The notes under the pieces: model-generated
The model's database searches: none
Seen by the model: only the letters and a program-made list of their open reading frames with translations
Told to the model about the DNA's origin: nothing
Made by a program: the position numbers and the translations under genes
Assembly: GCA_018303895.1 (NCBI GenBank)
Contig: JAGVXJ010000007.1
Coordinates: 1-17,552, forward strand
Origin: Candidatus Pacearchaeota archaeon
GTDB lineage: Archaea; Nanobdellota; Nanobdellia; Pacearchaeales; GW2011-AR1
Length of the DNA: 17,552 nucleotides
Direction of reading: 5' to 3'
Shown: piece after piece, positions 1 to 8,015 of the stretch
How positions within the stretch are numbered: position 1 is the first letter of the stretch
Layout: each line of letters begins with the position of its first letter

Positions 1-447
1 ATTTGCAATTAGTATTCCTGTGTTTTGCATTTCTGAAGAAATTTGGGTTGTCTTACTTCCTGGAGCAGCGCACAAATCTAAAACTCTCTTATTTTTTTCT
101 GGAGCAAGAGCAATTACTGGAAGCATGCTTGAAAGTTCTTGAATGTAATAATATCCGAGAAGATGTTCGAGTGAACGTCCGAGTTCTCCTGGCAATAATT
201 CTGATTCAATTATCATTATTTCTGGATGAGCTTTCCATGGAATTGAAATTTTCCAGTTGTATTTTTCTTCAAGAGTTTTTTTCAGTTTTTCTGAAGAGAT
301 TTTCAACTTATTGCAACGAATTGCATTTACTGGTTGGATTTTTATTTCTTCAAGAAATTTTTCAAAATCCTTTTCATCAGGAAGAAGCTTTTTCATCCTT
401 TCTAAAAAAAGAGGTTTTAATTCAACTGGTTTATTGTTTCTATTCAT
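1..447 (-). CDS. RNA cytosine-C5 methyltransferase (NSUN/RsmB/Trm4 family), N-terminal part, cut by window edge
   Basis: Reading the minus strand from the ATG at 445-447 gives 149 open codons to the window edge, so the C-terminal half is outside. Residues 40-50 (VNAIRCNKLKI) and 88-107 (ELGRSLEHLLGYYYIQELSS) match the pre-catalytic region of this family. Residues 122-136 (VLDLCAAPGSKTTQI) are its S-adenosylmethionine-binding motif I. Family enzymes methylate C5 of cytosine in tRNA or rRNA using two catalytic cysteines further downstream, which cannot be seen here. A TATA-like AAATTATAAAA at 469-480 lies about 27 nt before the ATG, so the gene probably has its own promoter and a leaderless mRNA, separate from the operon ending at 502. 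Whether the substrate is tRNA or rRNA cannot be told from this part. Confidence 0.9.
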   Translation of the reverse strand, partial: MNRNNKPVELKPLFLERMKKLLPDEKDFEKFLEEIKIQPVNAIRCNKLKISSEKLKKTLEEKYNWKISIPWKAHPEIMIIESELLPGELGRSLEHLLGYYYIQELSSMLPVIALAPEKNKRVLDLCAAPGSKTTQISSEMQNTGILIAN

Positions 448-468
448 AAAAATGAAAGAGAAAAGGGG

Positions 469-480
469 TTTTTATAATTT
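469..480 (-). promoter_or_regulatory. TATA box for the RNA m5C methyltransferase gene
   Basis: AAATTATAAAAA read on the minus strand, centred about 27 nt before the ATG at 447. The spacing predicts a transcript starting at or next to the start codon. Confidence 0.55.
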
Positions 481-501
481 GATATTGAAAGAAAAAGGAG
501 A

Positions 502-795
502 TTATTTTTTTGTTTCACATCTTTTCTTCGCGATTTCATAAGCTTGATTTAATTCAATTTTTCCGTCGTAGATGTCAGTAAGCCGAAAAAGTTTTTCTGC
601 AACACAAGAATCCTCACAGAAATTTTGTGGTTCTTGCTTATAATAATATTTTATTCTTTCACCGCAATTAAATCTATAAGTGAAATTTTCGAAAGAGTTT
701 AATCCTAAAACTTCTAAAGTAAGAAATCCTCCAACTAATATCGTTCCAATTACTCCTATTCCTGTTTTTTTAAGTTCATCGATGAGGGATTTCAT
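502..795 (-). CDS. Small single-pass membrane protein of unknown function (97 aa)
   Basis: Not recognised. It has a short charged N-terminus (MKSLIDELKKTG) followed by one hydrophobic segment at about residues 12-32, then a soluble tail with four cysteines (C44, C59, C63, C93), of which CEDSC is a CxxxC pair. The tail may lie outside the membrane, where the cysteines could pair; that is inference. Its ATG (793-795) overlaps the stop of the upstream gene as ATGA, so it is the last gene of a three-gene operon starting at 1756 and is probably translated by coupling. Confidence 0.7.
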   Translation of the reverse strand: MKSLIDELKKTGIGVIGTILVGGFLTLEVLGLNSFENFTYRFNCGERIKYYYKQEPQNFCEDSCVAEKLFRLTDIYDGKIELNQAYEIAKKRCETKK

Positions 796-1289
796 TTTCT
801 CCCCCTAATTCCGTCGTAAACTCCAAGAATTGCTTCGAGTGGAAGTGATGCTAGTTTGCCGGGGAGAGATGCCTTAATACTAATTGGATTTCCGAATAAC
901 ATTTCATATAATTCCAGTTCTCCTTTTTTTCTTATGTCTCCTTCAAAGCATACATATGATCCTGCAATTAAAAAATCAAGAAGAATCTTTACTCCTGCGT
1001 CCTCTGAATTTGTTTCGTAACCAAGATATGGAATTAAAGTGGGATAAAGAATATAATTTAGTTTTGTAGAGGTTAAAACTGCATTGTTAACATTATATTT
1101 TCCATTTGTTGCCGTTTCAATTCTTTCTTGAATTTGTCCTGAAAGATTTCCTAAAATTGGATAAGTAAAACAGAGTGGTTCTTTCGCAATATATTTGCAG
1201 ACATTTGCTAAACCTTTTCTTGTTGCTCTTGCTCCGTCTATGATTCCTTTTCCTATGCTGTAACTAATTGTTTCGTTTGAGTTTGTCAT
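792..1289 (-). CDS. Protein of unknown function (165 aa), middle gene of three-gene operon
   Basis: Not recognised. The N-terminal half has an amphipathic basic stretch at about residues 13-35 (KGIIDGARATRKGLANVCKY). Hydrophobic stretches follow at about 78-92 and 102-114, possibly membrane-associated, and the protein ends in a basic tail (GIRGRK). Both ends overlap neighbours by the ATGA arrangement: its ATG at 1287-1289 overlaps the stop of the 1286-1756 gene, and its stop overlaps the start of the 502-795 gene. The tight coupling suggests the three products act together, but the sequence shows no catalytic motif. Confidence 0.7.
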   Translation of the reverse strand: MTNSNETISYSIGKGIIDGARATRKGLANVCKYIAKEPLCFTYPILGNLSGQIQERIETATNGKYNVNNAVLTSTKLNYILYPTLIPYLGYETNSEDAGVKILLDFLIAGSYVCFEGDIRKKGELELYEMLFGNPISIKASLPGKLASLPLEAILGVYDGIRGRK

Positions 1290-1756
1290 TGTGATTCTTC
1301 TAAAATTTTTAATACAATTCCTTTTTCTTCCCCTATACTTCTGATACGATTATTTTGATCCTCTTCTAATTCTTTTTTTAGCGTTTCAATTAACTTTTCT
1401 TTCGTAATTCCGTCGGCGTAATGGTGTTCTCTCATGCCTGCGGTTGGGGGAATTGGTTCCACTTCGAACAAAGGAGTTTTTGTATTATCTGAATAATTCA
1501 CTTTTTCTGATTCTTTTATGAAATATCCTCTTTGATTTTGTTCACAATAACTTTTTATCTTCGAAGATTCTATTTCGAGATTATGCGTTTGGATATATGC
1601 CCGGCATTCACTAACCGATTTTCTATATTGATAATCTCCAATTCCCATTACTACTGCTCCGATTAAAGCTATTCCCACTATTGTTGAATTAAAAATTTCA
1701 TTTAGCGTGATGGGTTTGTTTCTCCATACTTCGATTTTTTCTTTAAGTGTTTTCAT
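1286..1756 (-). CDS. Single-pass membrane protein of unknown function (156 aa), first gene of operon
   Basis: Not recognised. It has a charged N-terminus, one hydrophobic segment at about residues 25-41 (TIVGIALIGAVVMGIGD), then a soluble, charged region with a predicted helical C-terminus rich in Glu and Lys. Two cysteines (C51, C70) lie just after the membrane segment. The start is well supported by a Shine-Dalgarno-like AAGGAG about 10 nt upstream. That is unusual here, because most genes in the window look leaderless. It leads an ATGA-coupled operon with the two genes at 792-1289 and 502-795. Confidence 0.72.
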   Translation of the reverse strand: MKTLKEKIEVWRNKPITLNEIFNSTIVGIALIGAVVMGIGDYQYRKSVSECRAYIQTHNLEIESSKIKSYCEQNQRGYFIKESEKVNYSDNTKTPLFEVEPIPPTAGMREHHYADGITKEKLIETLKKELEEDQNNRIRSIGEEKGIVLKILEESQ

Positions 1757-1805
1757 TGTTTATTTTCTCCTTCGGATTTTATTCCTTAGTCGTAGTAACC
1801 ATTTA

Positions 1806-1820
1806 CACATATATTAAACT
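1806..1820 (-). promoter_or_regulatory. TATA-like element for the 502-1756 operon
   Basis: Minus-strand TTTAATATATG lies about 55 nt before the ATG at 1756. With the usual 25-nt offset the transcript would carry a leader of about 30 nt containing the AAGGAG ribosome-binding site. Confidence 0.4.
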
Positions 1821-1848
1821 TTTCTTGTGAAAATCTTACTTTTGAGTA

Positions 1849-1860
1849 AAATATATAAAC
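1849..1860 (+). promoter_or_regulatory. TATA box for the Lrp-like regulator
   Basis: AAATATATAAAC is centred about 27 nt before the ATG at 1882, predicting a near-leaderless mRNA. It lies in a 125-bp divergent intergenic region shared with the 502-1756 operon, so autoregulation or control of that operon by the Lrp protein is possible but not shown. Confidence 0.55.
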
Positions 1861-1881
1861 TATAAACACATAGGTTAAATT

Positions 1882-2850
1882 ATGGTAATTAAGTTAGATT
1901 TGAAAGATAAAAAAGTATTAACTTTGCTCGACGAGGATTCAACTCTCTCGAATAGTCAGATAGCAAAAAAGGTTCAGCTCTCAAAACCAGCGATTGAATA
2001 TAGAATTCAGCGATTATTAAAGAACAAAGCGATTTTTGAATTTTATACTGTGATTGATTTCGGAAAATTAGGTTATCAGCAATATAAAATTTATTTTAAA
2101 TTTCAAAATCTTTCAATTGAAGAAGAAAAAAGAATTCTTAATTATTGGGCAAACGACAAAAATTCTGTTTGGTTAGCACAAGTTAGGGGGAGATGGGACT
2201 TGGCTGTTTCTGTTTTAGCTAAGAATAATTATGACTTTGGTTTAGTTCTAAACAAATTCTTAGAAAAGTTCTCTAAATTCGTTTTAGAGAAAGATATTTT
2301 GCTAACAGAATATTCTCTAATTTATTCTCGGGAATATCTTGCAGATAAAAAAGAAAATTCAAAAGAGTTTGTTTATGGAATTCCCTCGAAGATTTACGAG
2401 CTTGACGAAACAGATAAAAAAATACTAAAGGAAATTTCGGTAAATGCCCGAATAAACATTGTGGATTTAGCTGAAAAAACAAAATTATCTAGAGATGTTG
2501 TCAACTACCGAATAAAGAAACTTACAAAAGAAAAAATCATTACTGGTTATAGATGTTTTCTTAATCTTGAAAATATTGGATTGAGATATTATAAATTGAT
2601 TATTCGAACTAAAAATTTTGATGAAAAGGCAGAAACAAAACTCAAACAATTTATTTCTTCTCATAAAAAAGCAACGCAATTTTTGAAATTAATCGGAAGC
2701 TGGGATTTGGAAATTGAGTTTGAAGTTGAAACCAGCGACGAACTTTATGAAAATTTAAATCAAATAAGAAAAGATTTTGCAGATATAATCAAAGAATATG
2801 AAGTTCTGAAAATTACGAAGACATTGAAATATAACTTTTTCCCATTTTAA
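1882..2850 (+). CDS. Tandem-domain Lrp/AsnC-type transcriptional regulator (322 aa)
   Basis: Two consecutive Lrp units are visible. Residues 5-60 form a winged helix-turn-helix (LLDEDSTLSNSQIAKKVQLS, then a recognition helix AIEYRIQRLLKN) followed by a ligand/dimer (RAM-like) domain at about 65-155. A second helix-turn-helix follows at about 175-230 (ETDKKILKEISVNARINIVD, then SRDVVNYRIKKL) with a second RAM-like domain at 235-320. Ordinary Lrp proteins are about 150 aa with one unit, so this is a fused double regulator, a form known from DPANN genomes. It should bind DNA as a dimer of linked units. The effector is unknown. It is transcribed divergently from the 502-1756 operon, a plausible but unproven target. 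Confidence 0.9.
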   Translation: MVIKLDLKDKKVLTLLDEDSTLSNSQIAKKVQLSKPAIEYRIQRLLKNKAIFEFYTVIDFGKLGYQQYKIYFKFQNLSIEEEKRILNYWANDKNSVWLAQVRGRWDLAVSVLAKNNYDFGLVLNKFLEKFSKFVLEKDILLTEYSLIYSREYLADKKENSKEFVYGIPSKIYELDETDKKILKEISVNARINIVDLAEKTKLSRDVVNYRIKKLTKEKIITGYRCFLNLENIGLRYYKLIIRTKNFDEKAETKLKQFISSHKKATQFLKLIGSWDLEIEFEVETSDELYENLNQIRKDFADIIKEYEVLKITKTLKYNFFPF

Positions 2851-2853
2851 TTT

Positions 2854-3600
2854 TTACTCCAATAACAATAAAGCGATCATAATAATAATTCCCAGTATAA
2901 AAATCAGTATTTGGATTAGTGAAACCGAAATTTCTGTTTCTTTATGTAATTCTGGGATTAAATCACTTCCTGCAATATACAAAAATCCACCGATAGCCAA
3001 AGAGATAAGATATCCTTCAACATGAGTCACATAATTGTTTAATACTAAAGCAAAAACCGCCCCGAGAACCGCAGTTAGAGCCGTAATAAAGTTTAGAAAT
3101 ATTGCTCTTCCTTTTGTAAATCCTCCATGAACTAAAACTCCAAAGTCACCTATTTCTTGAGGTATTTCATGGAATATAACTGCGATAGTTGTTGCAATTC
3201 CAGCAGGTATGCTGATTAGGTAACTTCCTGCTACAATTAATCCATCAATAAAATTATGCAATGAATCTCCAATTAAGTTCATATAAGCAAAAGGATGAAT
3301 GTGAGTTTTAGTAATAGGCATATGGCAGTGTCTCCAATGAACTACTTTTTCTAATGAAAAGAACAATAATACTCCGAATAGAATTGTTAGCGAATAATTT
3401 AAAGTTAATCCTTCTTCAGCTAACTCTGGAAGTAAATGAATAAATGCGTCGCCAAGTAAAGCCCCTGCAGAAAAGCTAACCATATAAATTAAAAATTTCT
3501 TTAGTTTGTCTGTCCTGATTGAAAGAGTCATAATTCCTACAAGAGCAATTAAGCTTACTAAGAATACGCTCACCAACGAATATAACCAAATTGTTAACAT
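2854..3600 (-). CDS. ZIP-family divalent metal transporter (248 aa)
   Basis: This is a multi-pass membrane protein with about seven to eight hydrophobic segments. The two metal-site helices of the ZIP family are clear: HNFIDGLIVAG at 115-125 and HEIPQEIGDFGVL at 144-156. A histidine-rich loop (HWRHCHMPITKTHIH, 88-102) between helices 3 and 4 is the usual variable metal-binding loop. The HEIPQEIGDFGVL form is typical of the LIV-1-like branch, which moves zinc, iron or manganese into the cytoplasm. The substrate cannot be assigned from sequence. The gene converges with the Lrp gene, ending 3 bp from it. A weak TATA-like CTTAAAAAAC near 3631-3640 may drive it. Confidence 0.93.
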   Translation of the reverse strand: MLTIWLYSLVSVFLVSLIALVGIMTLSIRTDKLKKFLIYMVSFSAGALLGDAFIHLLPELAEEGLTLNYSLTILFGVLLFFSLEKVVHWRHCHMPITKTHIHPFAYMNLIGDSLHNFIDGLIVAGSYLISIPAGIATTIAVIFHEIPQEIGDFGVLVHGGFTKGRAIFLNFITALTAVLGAVFALVLNNYVTHVEGYLISLAIGGFLYIAGSDLIPELHKETEISVSLIQILIFILGIIIMIALLLLE

Positions 3601-3727
3601 TTTATTTTTTCAAATATTTAAAGAAAATTGGGTTTTTTAAGTTATTGAATTTTTAATTAAACAAAATTACAACCTGCCTTGCCCACCAACACTTTGCTCT
3701 CCCTTCAATCATCTAAGATTAAAGTAA

Positions 3728-3738
3728 ATTTATAAATT
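3728..3738 (+). promoter_or_regulatory. TATA box for the APH-like kinase
   Basis: ATTTATAAATT is centred about 26 nt before the ATG at 3758, predicting a leaderless mRNA. A C-rich patch (about 3671-3710) lies just upstream between the divergent genes. Confidence 0.55.
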
Positions 3739-3757
3739 CTATTTAATTCTTTTAATA

Positions 3758-4693
3758 ATGGGAATGAAAACAAATTTGTCCAAAGAAGATTTTGAAAATA
3801 TTCTTTCTAATTATAATCTTGGTAAATATAAAAATTTCAAAGTATTTGCTCATGGGGGAGTACAGACTACGTTGTTACTAAGAACAACAAAAGGTAAATT
3901 TGTCTTGAGATATTATGAACATCGGTCAGAAGAATGGGTTTTATTCGAAATAAAATTATTCCAATATCTGATGAGAAAGAATTACCCCATTCCAATAATT
4001 ATAAAAAATTCTGCGGGTAAATTTTATGGAAAATACAAAAATAAACCTTATGTAATAATTGAATATCTTAAAGGTCAGCATGGAAAAAATCCTAATGATT
4101 TTTTTGATAAAACCAAAGTGTCTAATGTTGTAAAGATAATTTCTTGTTTACATAATCTTACTCGAGAGAATGTTCCTGGATTTTTTAATGGTCATGAAAA
4201 ATTTGACGCAGAATATTGTCTTCGTGAATATAAAAAAATTCCAAGAAAAATAAAAATTTCTGAGAGAGAAAAATGGTTGAAAAATCAATTAAGCATTTTG
4301 GAATTTCCTAAATTTTTACCTAAAGGATTATGTCATGCAGATTTAAATCACGGAAATTTTTTGTTCAAAACAGGAAAAATTGTTGGCGTTTTGGATTTTG
4401 ATATGAGCTTTTATAGTTATTTTATTTATGATGTTGCGAGTTTAATTTATTGGTGGGCATGGCCTCCGAAAGAAGGATTTAGTCTATTCAAATCTAAATT
4501 TATTCTAAATGAATATATAAAAAATAGGAAATTAAATGAATCTGAAAAGCATCATGTTTACGACGCATTAAAATTAATAATCCTTTTAGGAATAAGTTGG
4601 TCTGAAGATAATGAATTTGATTCAGAAAAAGAAAAAATTGAGTTTCTTAACAATATTGGTAGAGAAAACTTTTACCAAAAATTATTTTATTAA
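3758..4693 (+). CDS. Aminoglycoside phosphotransferase/homoserine kinase-like small-molecule kinase (311 aa)
   Basis: This is a kinase-like fold of the APH/choline kinase/homoserine kinase II group. The catalytic loop is CHADLNHGNFLF at 192-203, with D195 as catalytic base and N200 as metal ligand. The second metal-binding Asp is in GVLDFDM (D213). The N-lobe shows the glycine-containing turn AHGGVQTTLLL and the strand GKFVLRYYE at 46-54, where the usual ATP-contacting Lys position may be occupied by R51. Related enzymes phosphorylate homoserine, choline, sugars or antibiotics. No feature here picks one, and resistance is not implied. The leaderless promoter spacing favours the start at 3758; M3 (3764) is an alternative. 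It converges with polB, 3 bp away. Confidence 0.82.
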   Translation: MGMKTNLSKEDFENILSNYNLGKYKNFKVFAHGGVQTTLLLRTTKGKFVLRYYEHRSEEWVLFEIKLFQYLMRKNYPIPIIIKNSAGKFYGKYKNKPYVIIEYLKGQHGKNPNDFFDKTKVSNVVKIISCLHNLTRENVPGFFNGHEKFDAEYCLREYKKIPRKIKISEREKWLKNQLSILEFPKFLPKGLCHADLNHGNFLFKTGKIVGVLDFDMSFYSYFIYDVASLIYWWAWPPKEGFSLFKSKFILNEYIKNRKLNESEKHHVYDALKLIILLGISWSEDNEFDSEKEKIEFLNNIGRENFYQKLFY

Positions 4694-4696
4694 TTT

Positions 4697-7144
4697 CTAG
4701 AAATCCAATTTTGTTTGTCGTTTTCCGTCGATTTTTTCCTTCATCTCTATTTTAAAAACATGGAAAATATTTTCAACCGCGGGAAGAAGTTGCTGATTAA
4801 GATAGTAATCCATATTATATTCTCCTTTTTCTTCTGGAAGTTTAACTTTATCTCTCACTAGTTTTGTTTTTTCGGCTGTTTCAGCAAGGTAATACTCAAC
4901 CAAAGAGCCATTTGAAACGGGAATGTTCAGTTCTTTCATTTTTTTTGCCGCGACGACATGCGGAGAAATTGATTTGTATTCAGAAATCGGTTTTTTTAAT
5001 TGCGTTCTTATCATCAAATCTTTTTTGTCTATCTTTCTTTCTTTCAACTTCTTGATAATTTCCTGAACGTAAGTCAATGCTCTTTTTTCATTTCCATCTT
5101 CGAGGATTAATCTTAATACATTATTTTGAGTTACTCTTGCGAGTTTGCACCAGTCCCTTCTCACTGTTTCAAAACCGCGGATTTTCATTTTATTTTTTCC
5201 GTTGATTAAAGCATATTTTTTCTTTGCACCTATTTCTCCGGTTCTTTTTGTGACCCATATTCCTCTTTCGTAAAAATCTTCAAGTTCCAATTCCATAATT
5301 CCGGGAAGTTTTTTATTAATTTTTTCTAGAAGCTCTTTTACTTCTTCATTTGTTCTTTTGTTTTTTAGAAAAGCAATACTATCTGTGTCGCTGTAAATTA
5401 CTTTGTATCCTTCTTTATTTATTATGTCAATAGTTTCTTTTATGAATTTTCTACTTATTGCCGTCGCTGATGCGGATGCTTCAGGACAGTAATATCTTGC
5501 GCCGAAAAATCCGAGATATCCATAAGATGCATTTGCAAGCAATTTGAACGCGTTGCTTCTTGCTTTTTTTATCACGTCTGGATTTTTGTTAAGCTCTTTT
5601 TTGTATTCTTTTCTTTTTTCAATTAATTCTTTGAGCATATCTGGGAAGAATCCAATTTTTTTTGAGAAGTAGACTTTTCTTTCTTTTATCTCGATTTCAG
5701 TTGATTCTTTTTCTTTTTTATCAAGAAGTGTCGATTTTGAAAGATTAAAAGTTACAATTATGCTCGGCCAGTAGCTTGTGAAATCGAACATAGCAATGTC
5801 CTCATAAAGTCCGGCAGTTGGTTCGAAAACAAACGCGCCTTCATATTTTTCACGTTCCATTCTTATTGTCAATTCATGATGTTCTGGTTTTCTTTCAGGA
5901 ATTTCATTATATTTTTCAAGATGATGAATTATGTAAGACTCGACATTCTTTGACATTCCGTTTCTTGAAATTTCAAATATGGGCTCTTTGATAATTCTTG
6001 AAAATTCAAGTAAATCTGGCCAGAATTTTTCGAAAAGTTTTAATGTGAGAACTGAATCCTGAAGATTATATTCAAAATAATGATTCCATTCTTCGTCGAC
6101 GATTTTTGATGAATGTTTGAATTCAATTTTTAATTTTTCTTCTCCAAGAAATTCTTTTGCAATTTCATTAAGTGAAAGCGTTTCTGATTGCATATACTGT
6201 GAGTAAGCGGTGTTTATGAATTTGGCCAAATCCACATGAACAATTCCGTTTATTTTTCCTGATGGATTTTGCCCACGTGAAAACTTCATTGGAGATTCAT
6301 CAATTCCAAGATGTAGTTTAACTTTCAGTTTTTCTGCACGAGCTTTTATATACGGAAAATCAAATCTGTCTGAAAAATATCCAACTAAAAAATCTGGAGA
6401 AAATTTGTTTACCTCTTCGGCAAATTTTTTTAGAAGTTCTTTTTCATCCACGACATATTCAACAAAAGAATGCTCTCTATTTCCTTTTTGATTTTTCCAA
6501 GTTATAACTTTTTTATCCCCCTTTGAATCGACTAAAGAAATCATCAGAATTTCTCCCTCACCAATTTGAATTTCGTCCGTTTCAATATCATATGCCATAA
6601 ATTTTGGAACGAATTTTTCTTCTTTACATTCTTTAATTGAATCAATCTTGACACATAAACTTACTTCAAACTCTTTTTCAATTCCACTAAATTCTGGATT
6701 TTCATTTATTGCTTCGCCGGAAATTTCATAAAAATTCGATGGTGAAAATTTTGTTTCGCAAATGTATTGAGTGATTATTCCTAAATCATTTCCATAAACT
6801 TTTCCTACTTTCATTATCTGCACCTTTCTTGAAAGCTCTTGCATGAAGGAATAATTTTTTGCATAGATTTTTAACGCTTTTACTTTTTTTTCGAGAAAGT
6901 TTTTTTCGAGAACTTCAATCTTTTCTGTCTTTATTTCTTTGCCCATGTCTTGAATGATTAATTTTTCAATTTGGGATTTTATTGAGTTGGCTTTTTTCTC
7001 GTTAACAATCAACCAAAAAAATGGATGATATTCATGGAAAAGACAAACTTTTTTTCCGGATTTGTCTCTTCCGACAATTTGAACATATTCTCTGCCGTTT
7101 ATTTCTTGAGAACTATAATCTACTGGAACGAATTCAAATTTCAT
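4697..7144 (-). CDS. polB: Family B DNA polymerase with 3'-5' exonuclease domain (815 aa)
   Basis: This is a replicative-type archaeal polymerase. The exonuclease domain has ExoI AYDIETDEI (D186, E188), ExoII GYFSDRFDFPYI (D262) and ExoIII YNLQDSVLTL (Y359, D363). The polymerase domain has motif A FDFTSYWPSII (D454), motif B KLLANASYGYLG (K534, N538, Y541) and motif C VIYSDTDSI (D586, D588), followed by KKKYAL at 641-646. The C-terminus KRQTKLDF is a PCNA-interacting (PIP) box. Two oddities stand out. The ExoII Asn usual in GYNSDxFD is Phe257. The motif A steric-gate Tyr of SLYPSII is Trp459. No intein is present. A TATA-like CTTTAAATAATT at 7162-7174 lies 24 nt before the ATG, so the gene has its own leaderless promoter despite being only 51 bp from the gene at 7196. 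Confidence 0.96.
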   Translation of the reverse strand: MKFEFVPVDYSSQEINGREYVQIVGRDKSGKKVCLFHEYHPFFWLIVNEKKANSIKSQIEKLIIQDMGKEIKTEKIEVLEKNFLEKKVKALKIYAKNYSFMQELSRKVQIMKVGKVYGNDLGIITQYICETKFSPSNFYEISGEAINENPEFSGIEKEFEVSLCVKIDSIKECKEEKFVPKFMAYDIETDEIQIGEGEILMISLVDSKGDKKVITWKNQKGNREHSFVEYVVDEKELLKKFAEEVNKFSPDFLVGYFSDRFDFPYIKARAEKLKVKLHLGIDESPMKFSRGQNPSGKINGIVHVDLAKFINTAYSQYMQSETLSLNEIAKEFLGEEKLKIEFKHSSKIVDEEWNHYFEYNLQDSVLTLKLFEKFWPDLLEFSRIIKEPIFEISRNGMSKNVESYIIHHLEKYNEIPERKPEHHELTIRMEREKYEGAFVFEPTAGLYEDIAMFDFTSYWPSIIVTFNLSKSTLLDKKEKESTEIEIKERKVYFSKKIGFFPDMLKELIEKRKEYKKELNKNPDVIKKARSNAFKLLANASYGYLGFFGARYYCPEASASATAISRKFIKETIDIINKEGYKVIYSDTDSIAFLKNKRTNEEVKELLEKINKKLPGIMELELEDFYERGIWVTKRTGEIGAKKKYALINGKNKMKIRGFETVRRDWCKLARVTQNNVLRLILEDGNEKRALTYVQEIIKKLKERKIDKKDLMIRTQLKKPISEYKSISPHVVAAKKMKELNIPVSNGSLVEYYLAETAEKTKLVRDKVKLPEEKGEYNMDYYLNQQLLPAVENIFHVFKIEMKEKIDGKRQTKLDF

Positions 7145-7161
7145 AACTTGATTAAAGAAAA

Positions 7162-7174
7162 GAATTATTTAAAG
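7162..7174 (-). promoter_or_regulatory. TATA box for polB
   Basis: CTTTAAATAATTC on the minus strand is centred about 24 nt before the polB ATG at 7144. It lies between polB and the upstream small gene, indicating separate transcription. Confidence 0.5.
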
Positions 7175-7195
7175 TTGTTGGGAATTAGAAAAGGG

Positions 7196-7510
7196 TTAAT
7201 CTAAATTAAACATAACTCCTTTAATTGGAAAAGGTCTACTTTTTTTCACCGCGTCTTCAATACTCTTTTTTTTATCTTCAGGTATCATTCTGTTAAGTTC
7301 CATTCCTTCTTGATATCCGCAAACAGAAGCAAAATGAAGTTGGGTTGCACCACTAGAATAATGGACTAAAACGTCTTTTTCGTCAACTTGAACCAACCGG
7401 AACTGACCATCATATTCGCCTCTGGATCGAGCTTGTTTAACTTTCCAAATATTTTCGGCTTTAATAAATTTATATCCGTTTGTTGTATCTAAGCAAAATG
7501 GTTTTGTCAT
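7196..7510 (-). CDS. Small soluble protein of unknown function (104 aa)
   Basis: Not recognised. It has no membrane segment or signal peptide. Residues 20-60 alternate charged and aromatic residues in a pattern suggesting a small beta fold (WKVKQARSRGEYDGQFRLV, then VLVHYSSGATQLHFA), and the C-terminal part is helical and basic (DKKKSIEDAVKKSRPFP). The gene lies 51 bp upstream of polB on the same strand but has its own TATA box (GTTTAAATAG, 7531-7540) 26 nt before the ATG. It is divergent from the gene at 7610, with 99 bp between them. Reality as a gene rests on the promoter spacing and intact frame. Confidence 0.65.
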   Translation of the reverse strand: MTKPFCLDTTNGYKFIKAENIWKVKQARSRGEYDGQFRLVQVDEKDVLVHYSSGATQLHFASVCGYQEGMELNRMIPEDKKKSIEDAVKKSRPFPIKGVMFNLD

Positions 7511-7530
7511 ATCTTTCTTAGAAGATTAAA

Positions 7531-7540
7531 CTATTTAAAC
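7531..7540 (-). promoter_or_regulatory. TATA box for the 104-aa gene
   Basis: GTTTAAATAG on the minus strand is centred 26 nt before the ATG at 7510, predicting a leaderless mRNA. Confidence 0.5.
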
Positions 7541-7579
7541 CTTTCTTCTGTTACTACTTAATAATTATTAAAAGGAAAA

Positions 7580-7590
7580 GTTTATAAATT
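7580..7590 (+). promoter_or_regulatory. TATA box for the 116-aa gene
   Basis: GTTTATAAATT is centred about 25 nt before the ATG at 7610, predicting a leaderless mRNA. Confidence 0.55.
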
Positions 7591-7609
7591 TCGAAATTCT
7601 TTTACTCTT

Positions 7610-7960
7610 ATGTACTGGAGAGGCGAATTTCAAACAGATGACTTGGGGGAGAACCCTAATCCTTCTAGTGAGAATTACCAACGATTTAAGGCTGAAAGAG
7701 ATTATTTTCAATTTAAGGAAAAAAGGTTGAGAGAAATGGCTCAGTTAGAAAGGGAAAATGCTTTACTTTCTTTTTACGAAAGGGCGAAGGAAATAAGTGA
7801 TAGTGATTATTTATCAAAAGAAGATTTAACTCGGACTTTTTTTCCAGATGATTTTGCCTTGGCTGATTTCAAAAAAGATGAGAGACTCAAAAGGAGTTTT
7901 GTTGGTTTGCTTTTTTCAGCTAAATTTGCTCAGGCGAAAAAGAGATTTGAAAGAAGATAA
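7610..7960 (+). CDS. Small helical charged protein of unknown function (116 aa)
   Basis: Not recognised. It is highly charged and probably all-helical from about residue 21: a long helix rich in Lys, Arg and Glu (FKAERDYFQFKEKRLREMAQ, running to about residue 60) could form a coiled coil. The C-terminus is basic (FAQAKKRFERR). No membrane segment or cysteine motif is present. The start is fixed by a TATA box 25 nt upstream. It precedes FEN1 on the same strand with a 97-bp gap containing a CCCA tract. No TATA box is obvious in that gap, so FEN1 may be co-transcribed from this promoter. Confidence 0.65.
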   Translation: MYWRGEFQTDDLGENPNPSSENYQRFKAERDYFQFKEKRLREMAQLERENALLSFYERAKEISDSDYLSKEDLTRTFFPDDFALADFKKDERLKRSFVGLLFSAKFAQAKKRFERR

Positions 7961-8015
7961 TTATTGTATCTGATTTTTTCATAATTTTCAAATTTTTTGA
8001 AGTCATTACCATATT

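Noticed and set aside
3..449. Long + strand open frame
   Set aside because: It is the antisense shadow of the RNA m5C methyltransferase, whose SAM motif is clear on the minus strand.
3758..4693. Antibiotic-resistance aminoglycoside kinase
   Set aside because: The fold motif is shared with many metabolic kinases and nothing points to aminoglycosides.
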